From positions 1 through 48,481 of the forward strand of contig DASRMS010000093.1 in the NCBI GenBank assembly GCA_035647835.1: a DNA stretch of 48,481 nt, written 5' to 3'. The DNA comes from UBA9865 sp035647835 (GTDB lineage Bacteria; Bacillota; Dethiobacteria; Dethiobacterales; Dethiobacteraceae). Positions 16,415 to 25,042 of the stretch are shown in pieces. Under the pieces are notes generated by a model that was given only the letters and a program-made list of their open reading frames with translations, had not been told where the DNA came from and did not search any database. Position 1 is the stretch's first letter. The number at the start of each line of letters is the position of its first letter. A program made the translations under genes and the position numbers.

Positions 16415-16436
16415 ATACGTAACCGTGGTTACGTAT
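16415..16436. repeat. 22-bp near-perfect palindrome between mazF and the amidotransferase
   Basis: Arms ATACGTAACC (16415-16424) and GGTTACGTAT (16427-16436) with 2 bases between. On minus it is followed by TTCGCTTTTTAGG, so it could terminate mazF transcripts. The tiny loop is also compatible with a dimeric repressor operator in front of the amidotransferase gene. Confidence 0.6.
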
Positions 16437-16458
16437 AGTTCACTTGACTTAAGATATT

Positions 16459-16818
16459 TTAAAAATCTATTAATCCCAGGGAGATCTTTAGAGCTTGGTT
16501 GACTTTTTGCATTACTCGTTCATCTAATTCTGTCACTTTATCCTGCAGGCGTTGTTTATCAATAGTACGGATTTGTTCAAGTAAGATCACAGAATCTTTC
16601 TCCAGTCCATACTCTTTTGCTGCGGCTTCCACATGTGTGGGCAGCTTTGCCTTATCAATTTGTGAAGTAATTGCGGCAATGATGACAGTAGGACTATATT
16701 TATTACCTACGTCATTTTGTATTACCAGCACCGGGCGTACCCCACCCTGTTCAGAACCGATCACAGGGCTTAAGTCCGCAAAAAAGATATACCCCCGTTT
16801 TACTTCCACTCTATTCAC
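16459..16818 (-). CDS. mazF: Type II toxin endoribonuclease MazF/EndoA
   Basis: 119 residues, close in length and sequence pattern to B. subtilis EndoA (NdoA), an mRNA interferase. Family segments: VKRGYIFFADLSPVIGSEQG, RPVLVIQND, AAITSQIDKAKLPTHVE and DSVILLEQIRTIDKQRL. The start is GTG at 16818, overlapping the antitoxin stop (GTGA). A GTG at codon 4 is an alternative. It lies after alr and the antitoxin gene, an arrangement shared with Bacillus. Confidence 0.95.
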   Translation of the reverse strand: MNRVEVKRGYIFFADLSPVIGSEQGGVRPVLVIQNDVGNKYSPTVIIAAITSQIDKAKLPTHVEAAAKEYGLEKDSVILLEQIRTIDKQRLQDKVTELDERVMQKVNQALKISLGLIDF

Positions 16819-17087
16819 TTTTTACCCACCAACAATTCTGCGATCAAATTGGCTTCATTTTCCACATCAAACGCTTCATTGGCTAAGCGTAAATTCAGTT
16901 TTGCCATCTCAGCGTAGCCTTTTTGCATCTTTTCGCGAATTTGCTGTTTCTCCCGCTCCGCAAGATATAGGCGCATCGCTTCTCGAATAAAATCGGAGCG
17001 TGTTCTTTTTTCTGTTGCAACGATGCCATCTACCTCTTCCAACAAGTTATACGGTAGGCTAATCATAATTCTTTTTGTTTCAGCCAA
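16815..17087 (-). CDS. mazE: Antitoxin EndoAI/MazE, ribbon-helix-helix
   Basis: Small RHH/CopG-type antitoxin, 90 residues, with the DNA-binding strand KRIMISLPYNLLEEVDGI and helices containing RTRSDFIREAMRLYL. The C-terminal half is charged and would wrap MazF. The frame opens at a GTG at 17096, but AGGGGG overlaps that codon. The TTG at 17087 is 8 bases downstream of AGGGGG and is the preferred start. The pair probably autoregulates. Confidence 0.9.
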   Translation of the reverse strand: MAETKRIMISLPYNLLEEVDGIVATEKRTRSDFIREAMRLYLAEREKQQIREKMQKGYAEMAKLNLRLANEAFDVENEANLIAELLVGKK

Positions 17088-17099
17088 ATAGAGCACCCC

Positions 17100-18242
17100 C
17101 TAAATTTCATCTTCCCCCAAGTAAATCCTTGGTACTCGACGACTTATTGCAGTGACAACTTCATAGTTAATGGTATCTAACCAAGAAGCAACTTCATCTG
17201 CAGGTAACTGGGCGCCATTCTGTCGCCCAAATACGACAACCTCATCGCCTGCTTGCACCCCTGCCACGTCCTGCACATTAATCATGGTCTGATCCATACA
17301 GATACGACCCACAATGGGAACACGTTTTCCATGCACTAAGACTTGACCAAGATTAGAGAGCTGACGTCGGTAACCATCACCGTAACCAATATTCAGTGTA
17401 GCAATGCGTGTTGGTTGTGTTGTTACGAAGGTGCTGCCATAAGAAACACCAACACCGGCTGGAACATCTTTGATATAAATTATTTTAGCTTTCAAAGTCA
17501 TTGCTGGTCGCAACTGGATCTGCTTCTGGCTTACTTCTGCAGAAGGATACAAACCATAAAGACCGATACCTAAACGAACAATGTCAAGCTGTGCTTCCGG
17601 CATACAGATGGCCGCTGCGCTGTTAGCCACATGCTTAAAAGGAATCATAATTCCTTGTGCTTCTAAACGTTGAACCAGAGCGAGATAACGAGACAGCTGG
17701 AGGCGGGCAAAAGTCAAATCTGCCTGGTCTGCAGAGGCAAAATGAGTATAAAGGCCTGCCACTTGCAGTCCCGGTAAGGCAGCAATCTGCTGGACAAAAC
17801 TATCTGCCTCCCCAGCTTGACAGCCGACACGCGCCATCCCCGTATCAACTTTGATGTGGACATCAAGTCTAGTTGCCGACTGCACAGCCGCCCGGGAAAA
17901 AGCTTGTGCTTCTGCCAAGGTGAACACAGATGGCGTTAAATTGTATTGTACCAGATAAGAAGCATATTCTTGCGGTGTAAACCCCAGAATCAAGATCGGG
18001 GTCGTAAGACCATTTTCACGCAGCTCAATAGCTTCTTCTACCATGCCGACACATAAAAATGAAACACCGGCGGCCACAGCCGTTCGGGCCACCTGAACAG
18101 CCCCGTGGCCGTACCCGTCGGCTTTTACAATCGCCATTAGCTGGGTCCGGGATGAAATATGCAAGCGAAATTGTTGTATATTATGTCTAATCGCACCAAG
18201 GTCGATTTCGGCCCAGGTCGGTCGTAATGGGAGCCCGCACAA
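17100..18242 (-). CDS. alr: Alanine racemase
   Basis: PLP enzyme that interconverts L- and D-alanine for peptidoglycan. PLP lysine motif MAIVKADGYGHGAV near residue 45, C-terminal catalytic tyrosine region LNIGYGDGYRR, and VGRICMDQTMINV. The frame extends to a GTG at 18284. The TTG at 18242 lies about 9 bases after AGGTGG and gives a normal-length protein (380 residues) starting MCGLPLRPTWAEIDLGA. The stop is TAG. The antitoxin gene follows after 12 bases, and the order alr-antitoxin-toxin is the Bacillus one. Confidence 0.95.
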   Translation of the reverse strand: MCGLPLRPTWAEIDLGAIRHNIQQFRLHISSRTQLMAIVKADGYGHGAVQVARTAVAAGVSFLCVGMVEEAIELRENGLTTPILILGFTPQEYASYLVQYNLTPSVFTLAEAQAFSRAAVQSATRLDVHIKVDTGMARVGCQAGEADSFVQQIAALPGLQVAGLYTHFASADQADLTFARLQLSRYLALVQRLEAQGIMIPFKHVANSAAAICMPEAQLDIVRLGIGLYGLYPSAEVSQKQIQLRPAMTLKAKIIYIKDVPAGVGVSYGSTFVTTQPTRIATLNIGYGDGYRRQLSNLGQVLVHGKRVPIVGRICMDQTMINVQDVAGVQAGDEVVVFGRQNGAQLPADEVASWLDTINYEVVTAISRRVPRIYLGEDEI

Positions 18243-18332
18243 AACAGAGCACCACCTATCTTTACAGTTAATATTGTATTCCACAGCAGACTTGATTATT
18301 CCTGCCGGTAATGATTGGCTAGTTGTTCATCC

Positions 18333-19562
18333 CTATGGACATTCACATCTTTCTTGCAAGTTAAAATAACTATGGATTGCTTGCGCAGCTTCATGTAAGC
18401 GATCAGCGGCAATCAAGCAGGATATTTTAATTTCTGAGGTGGAAATAATCTCAATATTGATACCAGCTTCCGCTAAAGCTTGGAACATTCCGGCAGCCAC
18501 ACCAGTGTGATGAATCATACCAGCACCAACTACAGAGATTTTTGCCACATTCCGTTGATAACGTAGTGCTCTTGCCCCAACTTCCTCCACCAACGGCTGC
18601 AGAATAGTGTGTGCTTGCTCAAAATCATCTCCTGCCAACGTAAAAAGAATATCGTTTTCTCCTTCTCGGGGGATACTTTGCACAATTAAATCAACATTAA
18701 GCCCAGCTTGTGCCACAGCATTAAAGATGCGGGCGGCAATTCCTGGACGATCCGGCACCCCCATCACCGCAAACTTAACTTGATTTTCATCACAGGCAAT
18801 ACCGTTGATCACAGTTCCCTTCTCCAAACCTATGTCCCCCTTAACTAAAGTGCCTACCTGGTCATGAAAACTAGAGCGGACATGAATCACCACATGGTGT
18901 TCTTTGCCACATTCCACTGCCCGCGGATGCAGAACTTTTGCCCCTAAACTTGCCAATTCTAACATTTCATCATAAGTAATCGCCGTTAGTTTACGGGCCG
19001 TCGGTACGAGGCGAGGGTCAATTGTATAAATTCCATCCACATCAGTATATATCTCACAGCTCTCAGCACCAATAGCCGCAGCTAAAGCCACCGCTGTTGT
19101 ATCGGAACCGCCGCGCCCCAAGGTATTTACTTCCCCGGAGGCATCAATACCCTGGAAGCCAGCCACAACTGCAACTTCGCCAGCCGCCAAAGCCTTGCGC
19201 ACAGCGTCCGCCTTAAAATCACAAATACGGGCGTTCAGAGGATTTCCCTTTGTTAAGACTCCCGCTTCGGCACCGGTTAAGGATACTGCTGCCTGGCCTA
19301 AAGAATGTAAAGCCATCGTTAGCAGCGTACTGCTGACCTGTTCACCCGTGACCAGCAGCCTGGCTAATTCACGTTCGCTAGGCTGTTTAGAGATTTGTTT
19401 GGCCAGTGCTGTTAAATCATCCGTTGTATCTCCCATCGCAGACACAACCACGGCGACACCATGCCCTGCGGCTACCGTGCGGACTATTTTTCGTGCCACA
19501 TTTAGTATTTTTTCTGCACTACCGACTGAGGTTCCTCCATATTTTTGTACTATCCACACCAT
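18333..19562 (-). CDS. lysC: Aspartokinase
   Basis: Phosphorylates aspartate, the first step to lysine, threonine and methionine. 409 residues, monofunctional. N-terminal VQKYGGTSVGS, catalytic TLGRGGSDTTAVALA and YTDVDGIYTIDPR, then two C-terminal ACT domains (about 265-400) that normally mediate feedback inhibition. The ATG follows GGAGG by 8 bases. It lies 27 bases after hom in the same direction, so both are likely in one operon. Confidence 0.95.
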   Translation of the reverse strand: MVWIVQKYGGTSVGSAEKILNVARKIVRTVAAGHGVAVVVSAMGDTTDDLTALAKQISKQPSERELARLLVTGEQVSSTLLTMALHSLGQAAVSLTGAEAGVLTKGNPLNARICDFKADAVRKALAAGEVAVVAGFQGIDASGEVNTLGRGGSDTTAVALAAAIGAESCEIYTDVDGIYTIDPRLVPTARKLTAITYDEMLELASLGAKVLHPRAVECGKEHHVVIHVRSSFHDQVGTLVKGDIGLEKGTVINGIACDENQVKFAVMGVPDRPGIAARIFNAVAQAGLNVDLIVQSIPREGENDILFTLAGDDFEQAHTILQPLVEEVGARALRYQRNVAKISVVGAGMIHHTGVAAGMFQALAEAGINIEIISTSEIKISCLIAADRLHEAAQAIHSYFNLQERCECP

Positions 19563-19589
19563 ATTTTATGCCTCCGTCAACTCTGCTTA

Positions 19590-20879
19590 TTATTCTACAA
19601 CACGTAATACGCTGTTGATGCTGCGGATGGAAGCCATCGCCTGGATACTATTTAAAGCTTGTTTAAAGTTACCTTCCCTTACATCATGGGTTACCAAGAC
19701 GATTTCTGCAGTTCCTTCTACACTGCGCTTTTGGATAATGCGATCTAAACTAACAGCAGCATCACCAAATGCGGTAGCCAGTTTGGCAAAAACACCCGGC
19801 TCGTCTTCTGCCTTTAAGCGTAAGTAGAAGCGTGAATACTGCTCTGCCATCGGCACAATATGTTTTTCTGTAAAGGTCGCTTCCACAATGCCGTTTTGAA
19901 TCTCATTTTTGAGCGCCCGTGCCGCATCCATCACATCAGCACAGACAGCGCTGCCTGTTGGCAGTGATCCGGCACCCCGACCATAGAACATCACATCTCC
20001 CACAGCATCACCTTCTAGGAAAAGAGCATTAAATTCGTTTTTAACTGCCGCTAACGGGTGCTCTAAGGGTATTAAAGTAGGGTGCACGTGCAGTTTTAAA
20101 CCCTCTGTTACTTCTTCACCAATAGCAAGTAACTTAACCGCATAGCCCAGCTCTTGTGCGTAATGAATATCACGCAATTTAACTTTGCTAATACCTTCGA
20201 CAAAGACATCTTCAATATTAATGCGGCTTGAAAAGGATAAAGAGGCCAGAATGCTCAGCTTATAGGAAGCATCACGGCCTTCTATGTCTGAGGAAGGATC
20301 GGCTTCTGCAAAACCTTGCGCTTGCGCTTCTGCCAGCGCTTCAGCAAATTCTTTGCCTGAAGCAGACATTTGCGTTAGGATATAGTTTGTTGTCCCGTTG
20401 ATAATGCCCATAAACTTCTTGATGCGATTAGCGGCTAAAGAATATTTTAACGGACGGACAAGGGGAATACCACCACCGACACTTGCTTCATAATAAACGT
20501 TTTTTCCTTGCCTTTTGGCAATAGCTAGTAGTTCCACACCATGGTGAGCCATTAAATCTTTATTAGCTGTGACCACAAATTTGCCATTTTCCAAAGCACG
20601 AGTAATCGCTTGACGCGCACCTTCAATACCGCCCATAGTTTCGACCACAATATCAATCTCTGGGTCAAGTAAAACATGATCAATATTATCTGTAAATAGT
20701 GCACGGTCTAAATTGAGTGCCCGTGGCTTCTGTACATCACGTACAGCAATTCTCTTAATTTCTAAATTAACCCCTAACTTGTGGGCAATGTTATTACTAT
20801 TTCCCGTTAATATTTCCACCACACCGGTGCCCACTGTGCCCATTCCTAATACGCCGATTTTAATTGTTTCTTTGCTCAT
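19590..20879 (-). CDS. hom: Homoserine dehydrogenase
   Basis: Reduces aspartate semialdehyde to homoserine with NAD(P)H. Rossmann motif GVLGMGTVGTGVVEIL at the N-terminus, ETMGGIEGARQAI, ASVGGGIPLVRPLKYSL, GIINGTTNYILTQM, and the catalytic QGFAEADPSSDIEGRDA; a C-terminal ACT domain follows (about 345-425). ATG at 20879 is 8 bases after GGAG and is preferred over a GTG at 20888. 429 residues. Confidence 0.95.
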   Translation of the reverse strand: MSKETIKIGVLGMGTVGTGVVEILTGNSNNIAHKLGVNLEIKRIAVRDVQKPRALNLDRALFTDNIDHVLLDPEIDIVVETMGGIEGARQAITRALENGKFVVTANKDLMAHHGVELLAIAKRQGKNVYYEASVGGGIPLVRPLKYSLAANRIKKFMGIINGTTNYILTQMSASGKEFAEALAEAQAQGFAEADPSSDIEGRDASYKLSILASLSFSSRINIEDVFVEGISKVKLRDIHYAQELGYAVKLLAIGEEVTEGLKLHVHPTLIPLEHPLAAVKNEFNALFLEGDAVGDVMFYGRGAGSLPTGSAVCADVMDAARALKNEIQNGIVEATFTEKHIVPMAEQYSRFYLRLKAEDEPGVFAKLATAFGDAAVSLDRIIQKRSVEGTAEIVLVTHDVREGNFKQALNSIQAMASIRSINSVLRVVE

Positions 20880-20901
20880 CTTCTCCACTCCATTCTTTTT
20901 G

Positions 20902-21348
20902 CTAACTTTGTCCGACTAGTTCCAGTTTTTGCACACCGGGAATTGCTGCCAGCCGTGTCAATAATAGATTGACATCTTCACTTAAACCATCTGTTTCAAA
21001 AGAAATTGACGCATTGGCAACGCCTTGCAGGGGTATGCCTTGATTAATGGTTAACACATTACCTCCTGCTGTGGCTATTGCTTTTAAAACATCTGATAGT
21101 ACGCCTGCCGTATGCTCTAGAATTAATGAAATGGTTAAGATTTTACCGCGGCTAGCTTCCCTAAAGGGAAAAATATTGTCGCGGTACTTATAGAAAGCTC
21201 CACGGCTAATACCAACGAGCTGCACAGCTTCATTAATTGTTTTTGCTTTACCATTTTTTAAGAGCTCCTTGGCCTCAGCCGTTTTGCGTAAAACCTGCGG
21301 CAAGACATGCTCTTGCACCAAATATAGCCTATCATCAGAGTTTTGCAT
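20902..21348 (-). CDS. UPF0735 ACT domain protein (PheB-like)
   Basis: 148 residues: an N-terminal helix-turn-helix-like part (KTINEAVQLVGISRGAFYKY) and a C-terminal ACT domain (about 72-145). This matches B. subtilis PheB in length and layout. Its role is unclear; it may sense an amino acid and tune the pathway. The frame extends upstream to 21522, but the ATG at 21348 follows AGGAGGG directly and lies downstream of a good promoter. It heads the ACT-hom-lysC run. Confidence 0.9.
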   Translation of the reverse strand: MQNSDDRLYLVQEHVLPQVLRKTAEAKELLKNGKAKTINEAVQLVGISRGAFYKYRDNIFPFREASRGKILTISLILEHTAGVLSDVLKAIATAGGNVLTINQGIPLQGVANASISFETDGLSEDVNLLLTRLAAIPGVQKLELVGQS

Positions 21349-21397
21349 TACGCCCTCCTGTTCACTGCATGTGGACATTGATCCATGCATGATATAC

Positions 21398-21426
21398 ATT
21401 ATAGCACCGCCTTCCCTCTGCTGCAA
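21398..21426 (-). promoter_or_regulatory. Promoter of the ACT-hom-lysC operon
   Basis: TTGCAG (21421-21426), 17 bases, perfect TATAAT (21398-21403) on minus, about 43 bases from predicted transcription start to the ATG at 21348. Confidence 0.75.
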
Positions 21427-21523
21427 TACTTTTTTTATGCAGCTTCCGCTCAGGCCTTTCTCAAGCGTATACCGGTAACTACCTACCGCTTTGCTAGTTA
21501 TCATCCGATATTTTATGAGCAAA

Positions 21524-21551
21524 ACGAAAAAACCCGCCTCGAGGCGGGTTT
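21524..21551 (-). terminator. Terminator of the LysM gene
   Basis: Perfect palindromic stem AAACCCGCCTC/GAGGCGGGTTT (21530-21551), with TTTTTTCGTTTT after it on minus, 2 bases past the LysM stop codon. Confidence 0.93.
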
Positions 21552-21553
21552 CC

Positions 21554-21775
21554 CTATGGAGTAGGTAAACAGATAAAAGTGCCGATCTGAAGATTTTTCG
21601 GGTTGATACCGGGGTTTAGTGCTAGGATGCCTTCGACAGTAACACCTTGCTCTTGGGCGATTTTAAATAGAGTATCACCAGGGACAATTTCTAAAAATAA
21701 ACCCGAGGGGCAAACCGGCAGCTTCTCAGGATTCGGGGCAGGCCCAGGTCCCCCCGGAAATTCATCCAATCCCAT
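21554..21775 (-). CDS. Small LysM domain protein
   Basis: 73 residues. A proline/glycine-rich N-terminus is followed by one LysM motif (about 26-70: EIVPGDTLFKIAQEQGVTVE, LNPGINPKNLQIGTFICLP). LysM binds peptidoglycan or chitin. No signal peptide is seen; similar small LysM proteins are found in spore coats or cortex. ATG follows GGGGAGGTGG. Confidence 0.85.
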   Translation of the reverse strand: MGLDEFPGGPGPAPNPEKLPVCPSGLFLEIVPGDTLFKIAQEQGVTVEGILALNPGINPKNLQIGTFICLPTP

Positions 21776-21823
21776 GCTTCCACCTCCCCTAACATCCTAT
21801 TCAGCTGCCGCTTGAGATGTGTT

Positions 21824-22846
21824 CTAAACACCTTCTGGTTTAAGTGATTCAGCGATCTCGATCATTTCTGATAATGGTAGGGCACCAGTCAAAACAAAAT
21901 CGCTCTGCTCATTGGACCACCACAGCGTACCGAGACTACGATCACTATTTTGTTGATAAAGGCCGGTACGTTGGCCAACTTGCACTTTACTAGTCTTTGC
22001 ACTGCAATAAATATTCTCATCTGCCCTGGCCTGCTGTATTAGTGTAAAATTCTTGTGGCCTTGATAAACAAGAATTAAATGTTCGCGATTTTCTTCCATC
22101 GTCCGGGTGACAACAAAGAGAGAACTTCCTGTTGGTAAATATGTAGGTACAAATATTGAACCAGGCCACCCCTCCCGTGCTTCAGCCAGAGTTAAAGGTT
22201 CCCGCTGGCACTGTGTAGTCACTTCACTTTCAGCTTCTCCGGAAAACTTGAATAATTCAGCTGGCAGAGGTGGATTTAGTTCAAGTTTTTTAACAGTAAT
22301 GCGGTTTAAGAGTTGTTCATCCAAATATGTCTCGATCAACATGGGAAAAAATGTTTTTTTGTCCAGCCATAGCTGCAGGGTTTCGCCTGGCAGTTGACCT
22401 GCACAGCTAAGATTATACATCTTTTCACCCTGATAATCTTGTTCCCCCTTAAAGGTAAAAGAATCAGCTTGCTGCAGCCGTTGCAAATACCCGGTTAGCA
22501 TAAAGGGGGGGGCTAGTTCTAACGCGCCTCGTTCAGCATCAATGCGGTAGTAATCACCTAACCCTGGCTGGTAGACCCAAATCTGCTGACCATCACAGAT
22601 AAAATGTTGAGCTTCTGCCGCTGCCTTTACCTCCACTCGCCACCGGTTGTCTGCCGTCTGCCACTGCTTTACTTGGTAGGATTGCTCACCCCCCAAGCTA
22701 AAAACCAACACCTCCAACTCAGCATAAAAACCATCTAGCTTCTCCACTCTTTTTTCTATCTGCGTAAGTAATTTCTCACTGGTAACAGCACAGCCACTTA
22801 AGAGTAAGGTTAGCACTAGTAAGCCCGCTAAAGACCTTTTAATCAA
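21824..22846 (-). CDS. LolA-like lipoprotein with DUF4367-type C-terminus
   Basis: 340 residues. Lipoprotein signal with lipobox LLSGC (Cys19). Residues about 25-210 resemble the LolA/outer-membrane-lipoprotein-carrier fold found in Gram-positive sporulation protein YdcC. The C-terminal part (about 225-337) fits DUF4367, ending GALPLSEMIEIAESL. The start is TTG at 22846, 8 bases after AAGGGG. In B. subtilis ydcC lies between acpS and alr; here the ACT-hom-lysC genes and others sit between, so the locus looks expanded. Confidence 0.85.
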   Translation of the reverse strand: MIKRSLAGLLVLTLLLSGCAVTSEKLLTQIEKRVEKLDGFYAELEVLVFSLGGEQSYQVKQWQTADNRWRVEVKAAAEAQHFICDGQQIWVYQPGLGDYYRIDAERGALELAPPFMLTGYLQRLQQADSFTFKGEQDYQGEKMYNLSCAGQLPGETLQLWLDKKTFFPMLIETYLDEQLLNRITVKKLELNPPLPAELFKFSGEAESEVTTQCQREPLTLAEAREGWPGSIFVPTYLPTGSSLFVVTRTMEENREHLILVYQGHKNFTLIQQARADENIYCSAKTSKVQVGQRTGLYQQNSDRSLGTLWWSNEQSDFVLTGALPLSEMIEIAESLKPEGV

Positions 22847-22923
22847 TCCGCTCGCCCCTTTACCCCAAAGATTATCATTAGCTCAGCAAAAACACTACTG
22901 GGAACAGTTCCGACCCTTCTTGT

Positions 22924-23370
22924 TTAAAACATGGCACTCAACAGATCCTGACGACTAACAATCCCCTGCAAGCGCCCATCAGTTCCCACAACAGGCACCC
23001 GGTTAATTCCCTGCTCCACCATCATCGTGGCAACTTCTTCTTTAGAGGCATCTGCTGCTACGGTAAAAACGGGAGTAGTCATCACATCTGCTACTCGGTA
23101 ACCAGACATTTTCTGTAATTGTTTTTTAAAATTGTCTGGATCCTCGAGGAAAATTACTCCTCCTAATATTTCCGTAAAAGCAGGAGTATGCAGTTCTTTC
23201 GCTTGATAAATCAAATCTGCTTCTGTAACCATTCCTACCACCTGCTGTTGTTCATCAACAACTGGTAAGCCACTGATTTTGTGCTCCAGCAATAATCGCG
23301 CGGCTTCGTCCACAGTTGTTTCTTGCGTCACAGCAATTACTTCGCTTGTCATAATTTCCTTGATGCTCAT
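22924..23370 (-). CDS. CBS domain pair protein
   Basis: 148 residues, made of two CBS domains (about 7-60 and 92-146) with a longer linker. CBS pairs bind adenine nucleotides such as AMP or c-di-AMP and act as regulatory modules. No catalytic domain is attached. The window also encodes the c-di-AMP synthase CdaA, but no link can be shown from sequence. Confidence 0.9.
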   Translation of the reverse strand: MSIKEIMTSEVIAVTQETTVDEAARLLLEHKISGLPVVDEQQQVVGMVTEADLIYQAKELHTPAFTEILGGVIFLEDPDNFKKQLQKMSGYRVADVMTTPVFTVAADASKEEVATMMVEQGINRVPVVGTDGRLQGIVSRQDLLSAMF

Positions 23371-23385
23371 CGCTGCACTCCTCTT

Positions 23386-24921
23386 TTATATATCTATTTT
23401 GCTAATTTCCAGATATGCCTGGGGAAGATAGTCAAGCAAATCTCGAGCCACAAGTGAAGCCTTACCAAGAGCATGTGCTGCCAAATCACCAGCTAAACCA
23501 TGCCAATAAACTGCTAGCCGTGCTGCTTGTGCTGCTGGGAGACCCTGCGCCACTAAAGAGACCAGCAGACCAGTCAACACATCACCACTGCCAGCAGTAG
23601 CCATACCATTATTGCCACTACTGTTGATCGCTGCTGCCCCATCAGGGTCTGCTACTATAGTATGCGCACCTTTTAAGACAACAGTACTCCGAAAATGTTT
23701 TGCTAAATATTGTGCTGCCGCCAAACGGTCTGTTTGCACCTCTTGTGTAGTTTGCCCTAACAAACGGGCAGCTTCGCCGGGATGTGGTGTTAGGATCGTG
23801 GGAGCCTGACGTTCGCGCAAAAGTTCAGGGGCTAGAGTCAACAAATTCAAGGCATCAGCATCGAGCACTACTGGTAAATTGCATTCCTTCAGTAACCCCG
23901 CTAGCAAGGGCAGTAATTGCTCACGCTGTGTCAAGCCTGGTCCGATGGCCACAGCATGGCACTGCGGCCACTTTTCCTGCAGCATAGTTAATGCTGTCGC
24001 CTGCAGCTGACCCGTCTGATCAACGGGAAGCGATACGGTAATTGCCTCCACTGCTTGCGCAGCCACCATGGAGTGAATAGAGCGGGGTATAGCTAACTGC
24101 ACCAGACCGCAGCCGCCACGCAGCGCAGCAGCAGCGGAGAGCACCGCAGCCCCAGAAAAGCCTGGTGAACCTGCCACTAGCAGAACTGTACCAAAAGTAC
24201 CTTTGTGGCTGTTTGCTTCTCTTTCCGGCAGATGTACTGTTGTGCTTGTTAATAAAGTGTGGCTGTAACCGCTTAACAGGGCAGGCGGAATCCCGATGTT
24301 TACCACCTGCAAACGCCCTCTTTTAGCTGCTCCCGGATATAAGAAGTGCCCTAACTTTGGCAAGGCAAAAGTCACAGTAACGTCTGCTCGTACCGCGGCA
24401 CCTAAATCATGACCGGTATCGGCATTAATACCTGAAGGCAGATCAACTGCCATCACCGCCGACGCACACTCGTTAAGCTGCTGAATTAGCTGTTGATAAA
24501 ACTCATCAAGGGGACGAGACAGCCCAGTGCCAAAAATAGCGTCAACGACTAAATTTGCTCTTGGCAGCGCTAGAGAAAAATCTCGCCACACCGTTTTGTC
24601 ACGTAAACAATGTACTGTCATGCCTAGCTTTTCTAATATCTTTAGGTTAAGCAAAGCATCGCCACTATATTCCTCAGGGTGAGCAGTTATCCAGACAGAG
24701 ACATCTTTTTCCGCTGACAAATGCCGCGCCGCCACAAAACCATCACCACCATTATTGCCACAGCCGGCTATAATCATGATTCTTTCCCCATACTGGCCTT
24801 GGCGGATTGCCTCCACTAGACGCAGACCGGCATTTTCCATGAGCACAATCCCTGGGATACCATACTCAGCAATAGCCTTTTGATCTATCGCCCGCATTTC
24901 TGCCGCCGTCACCACATTCAT
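23386..24921 (-). CDS. nnr: Bifunctional NAD(P)HX epimerase / ADP-dependent dehydratase
   Basis: Repairs hydrated NAD(P)H. N-terminal YjeF_N epimerase with IAGCGNNGGDGFVAARHL and VDAIFGTGLSRPL, C-terminal carbohydrate-kinase-like dehydratase with VLLVAGSPGFSGAAVL, TPHPGEAARLLG and TAGSGDVLTGLLV. The frame opens at 25080, but that extension runs over a terminator. The ATG at 24921 is placed after GAGGTGGGTGAG, and its product starts MNVVTAAEMRAID (511 residues). nnr often follows acpS in Firmicutes; here the isc genes lie between. Confidence 0.95.
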   Translation of the reverse strand: MNVVTAAEMRAIDQKAIAEYGIPGIVLMENAGLRLVEAIRQGQYGERIMIIAGCGNNGGDGFVAARHLSAEKDVSVWITAHPEEYSGDALLNLKILEKLGMTVHCLRDKTVWRDFSLALPRANLVVDAIFGTGLSRPLDEFYQQLIQQLNECASAVMAVDLPSGINADTGHDLGAAVRADVTVTFALPKLGHFLYPGAAKRGRLQVVNIGIPPALLSGYSHTLLTSTTVHLPEREANSHKGTFGTVLLVAGSPGFSGAAVLSAAAALRGGCGLVQLAIPRSIHSMVAAQAVEAITVSLPVDQTGQLQATALTMLQEKWPQCHAVAIGPGLTQREQLLPLLAGLLKECNLPVVLDADALNLLTLAPELLRERQAPTILTPHPGEAARLLGQTTQEVQTDRLAAAQYLAKHFRSTVVLKGAHTIVADPDGAAAINSSGNNGMATAGSGDVLTGLLVSLVAQGLPAAQAARLAVYWHGLAGDLAAHALGKASLVARDLLDYLPQAYLEISKIDI

Positions 24922-24979
24922 CTCACCCACCTCTTTATCCTCATATCCTGTAATGATGTTAACGCTTGCGGTTGTGTGC

Positions 24980-25005
24980 GGGGAGCGTGACAAGGAACCG
25001 TCCCC
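24980..25005. repeat. Possible REP-like remnant
   Basis: A 26-base element bounded by GGGGA and TCCCC containing GTGACAAGGAACCGTCCCC. From general knowledge, short GGGGACGGTTCC-type sequences recur in several Clostridia genomes, often near IS200-like transposases. Only one copy is seen here. Confidence 0.35.
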
Positions 25006-25012
25006 TGAATCA

Positions 25013-25041
25013 GAAAAAAGGCGCAGTAAATGCGCCTTTTT
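25013..25041 (-). terminator. Terminator of the isc-ylbF operon
   Basis: GGCGCA/TGCGCC stem (25020-25025 with 25031-25036), extended by A/T pairs, then TTTTTTCTG on minus. It starts 2 bases past the ylbF stop. Confidence 0.9.
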
Positions 25042-25042
25042 C

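Noticed and set aside
21349..21522. Upstream extension of the ACT-domain protein
   Set aside because: It covers the promoter at 21398-21426, and AGGAGGG sits directly before the ATG at 21348.
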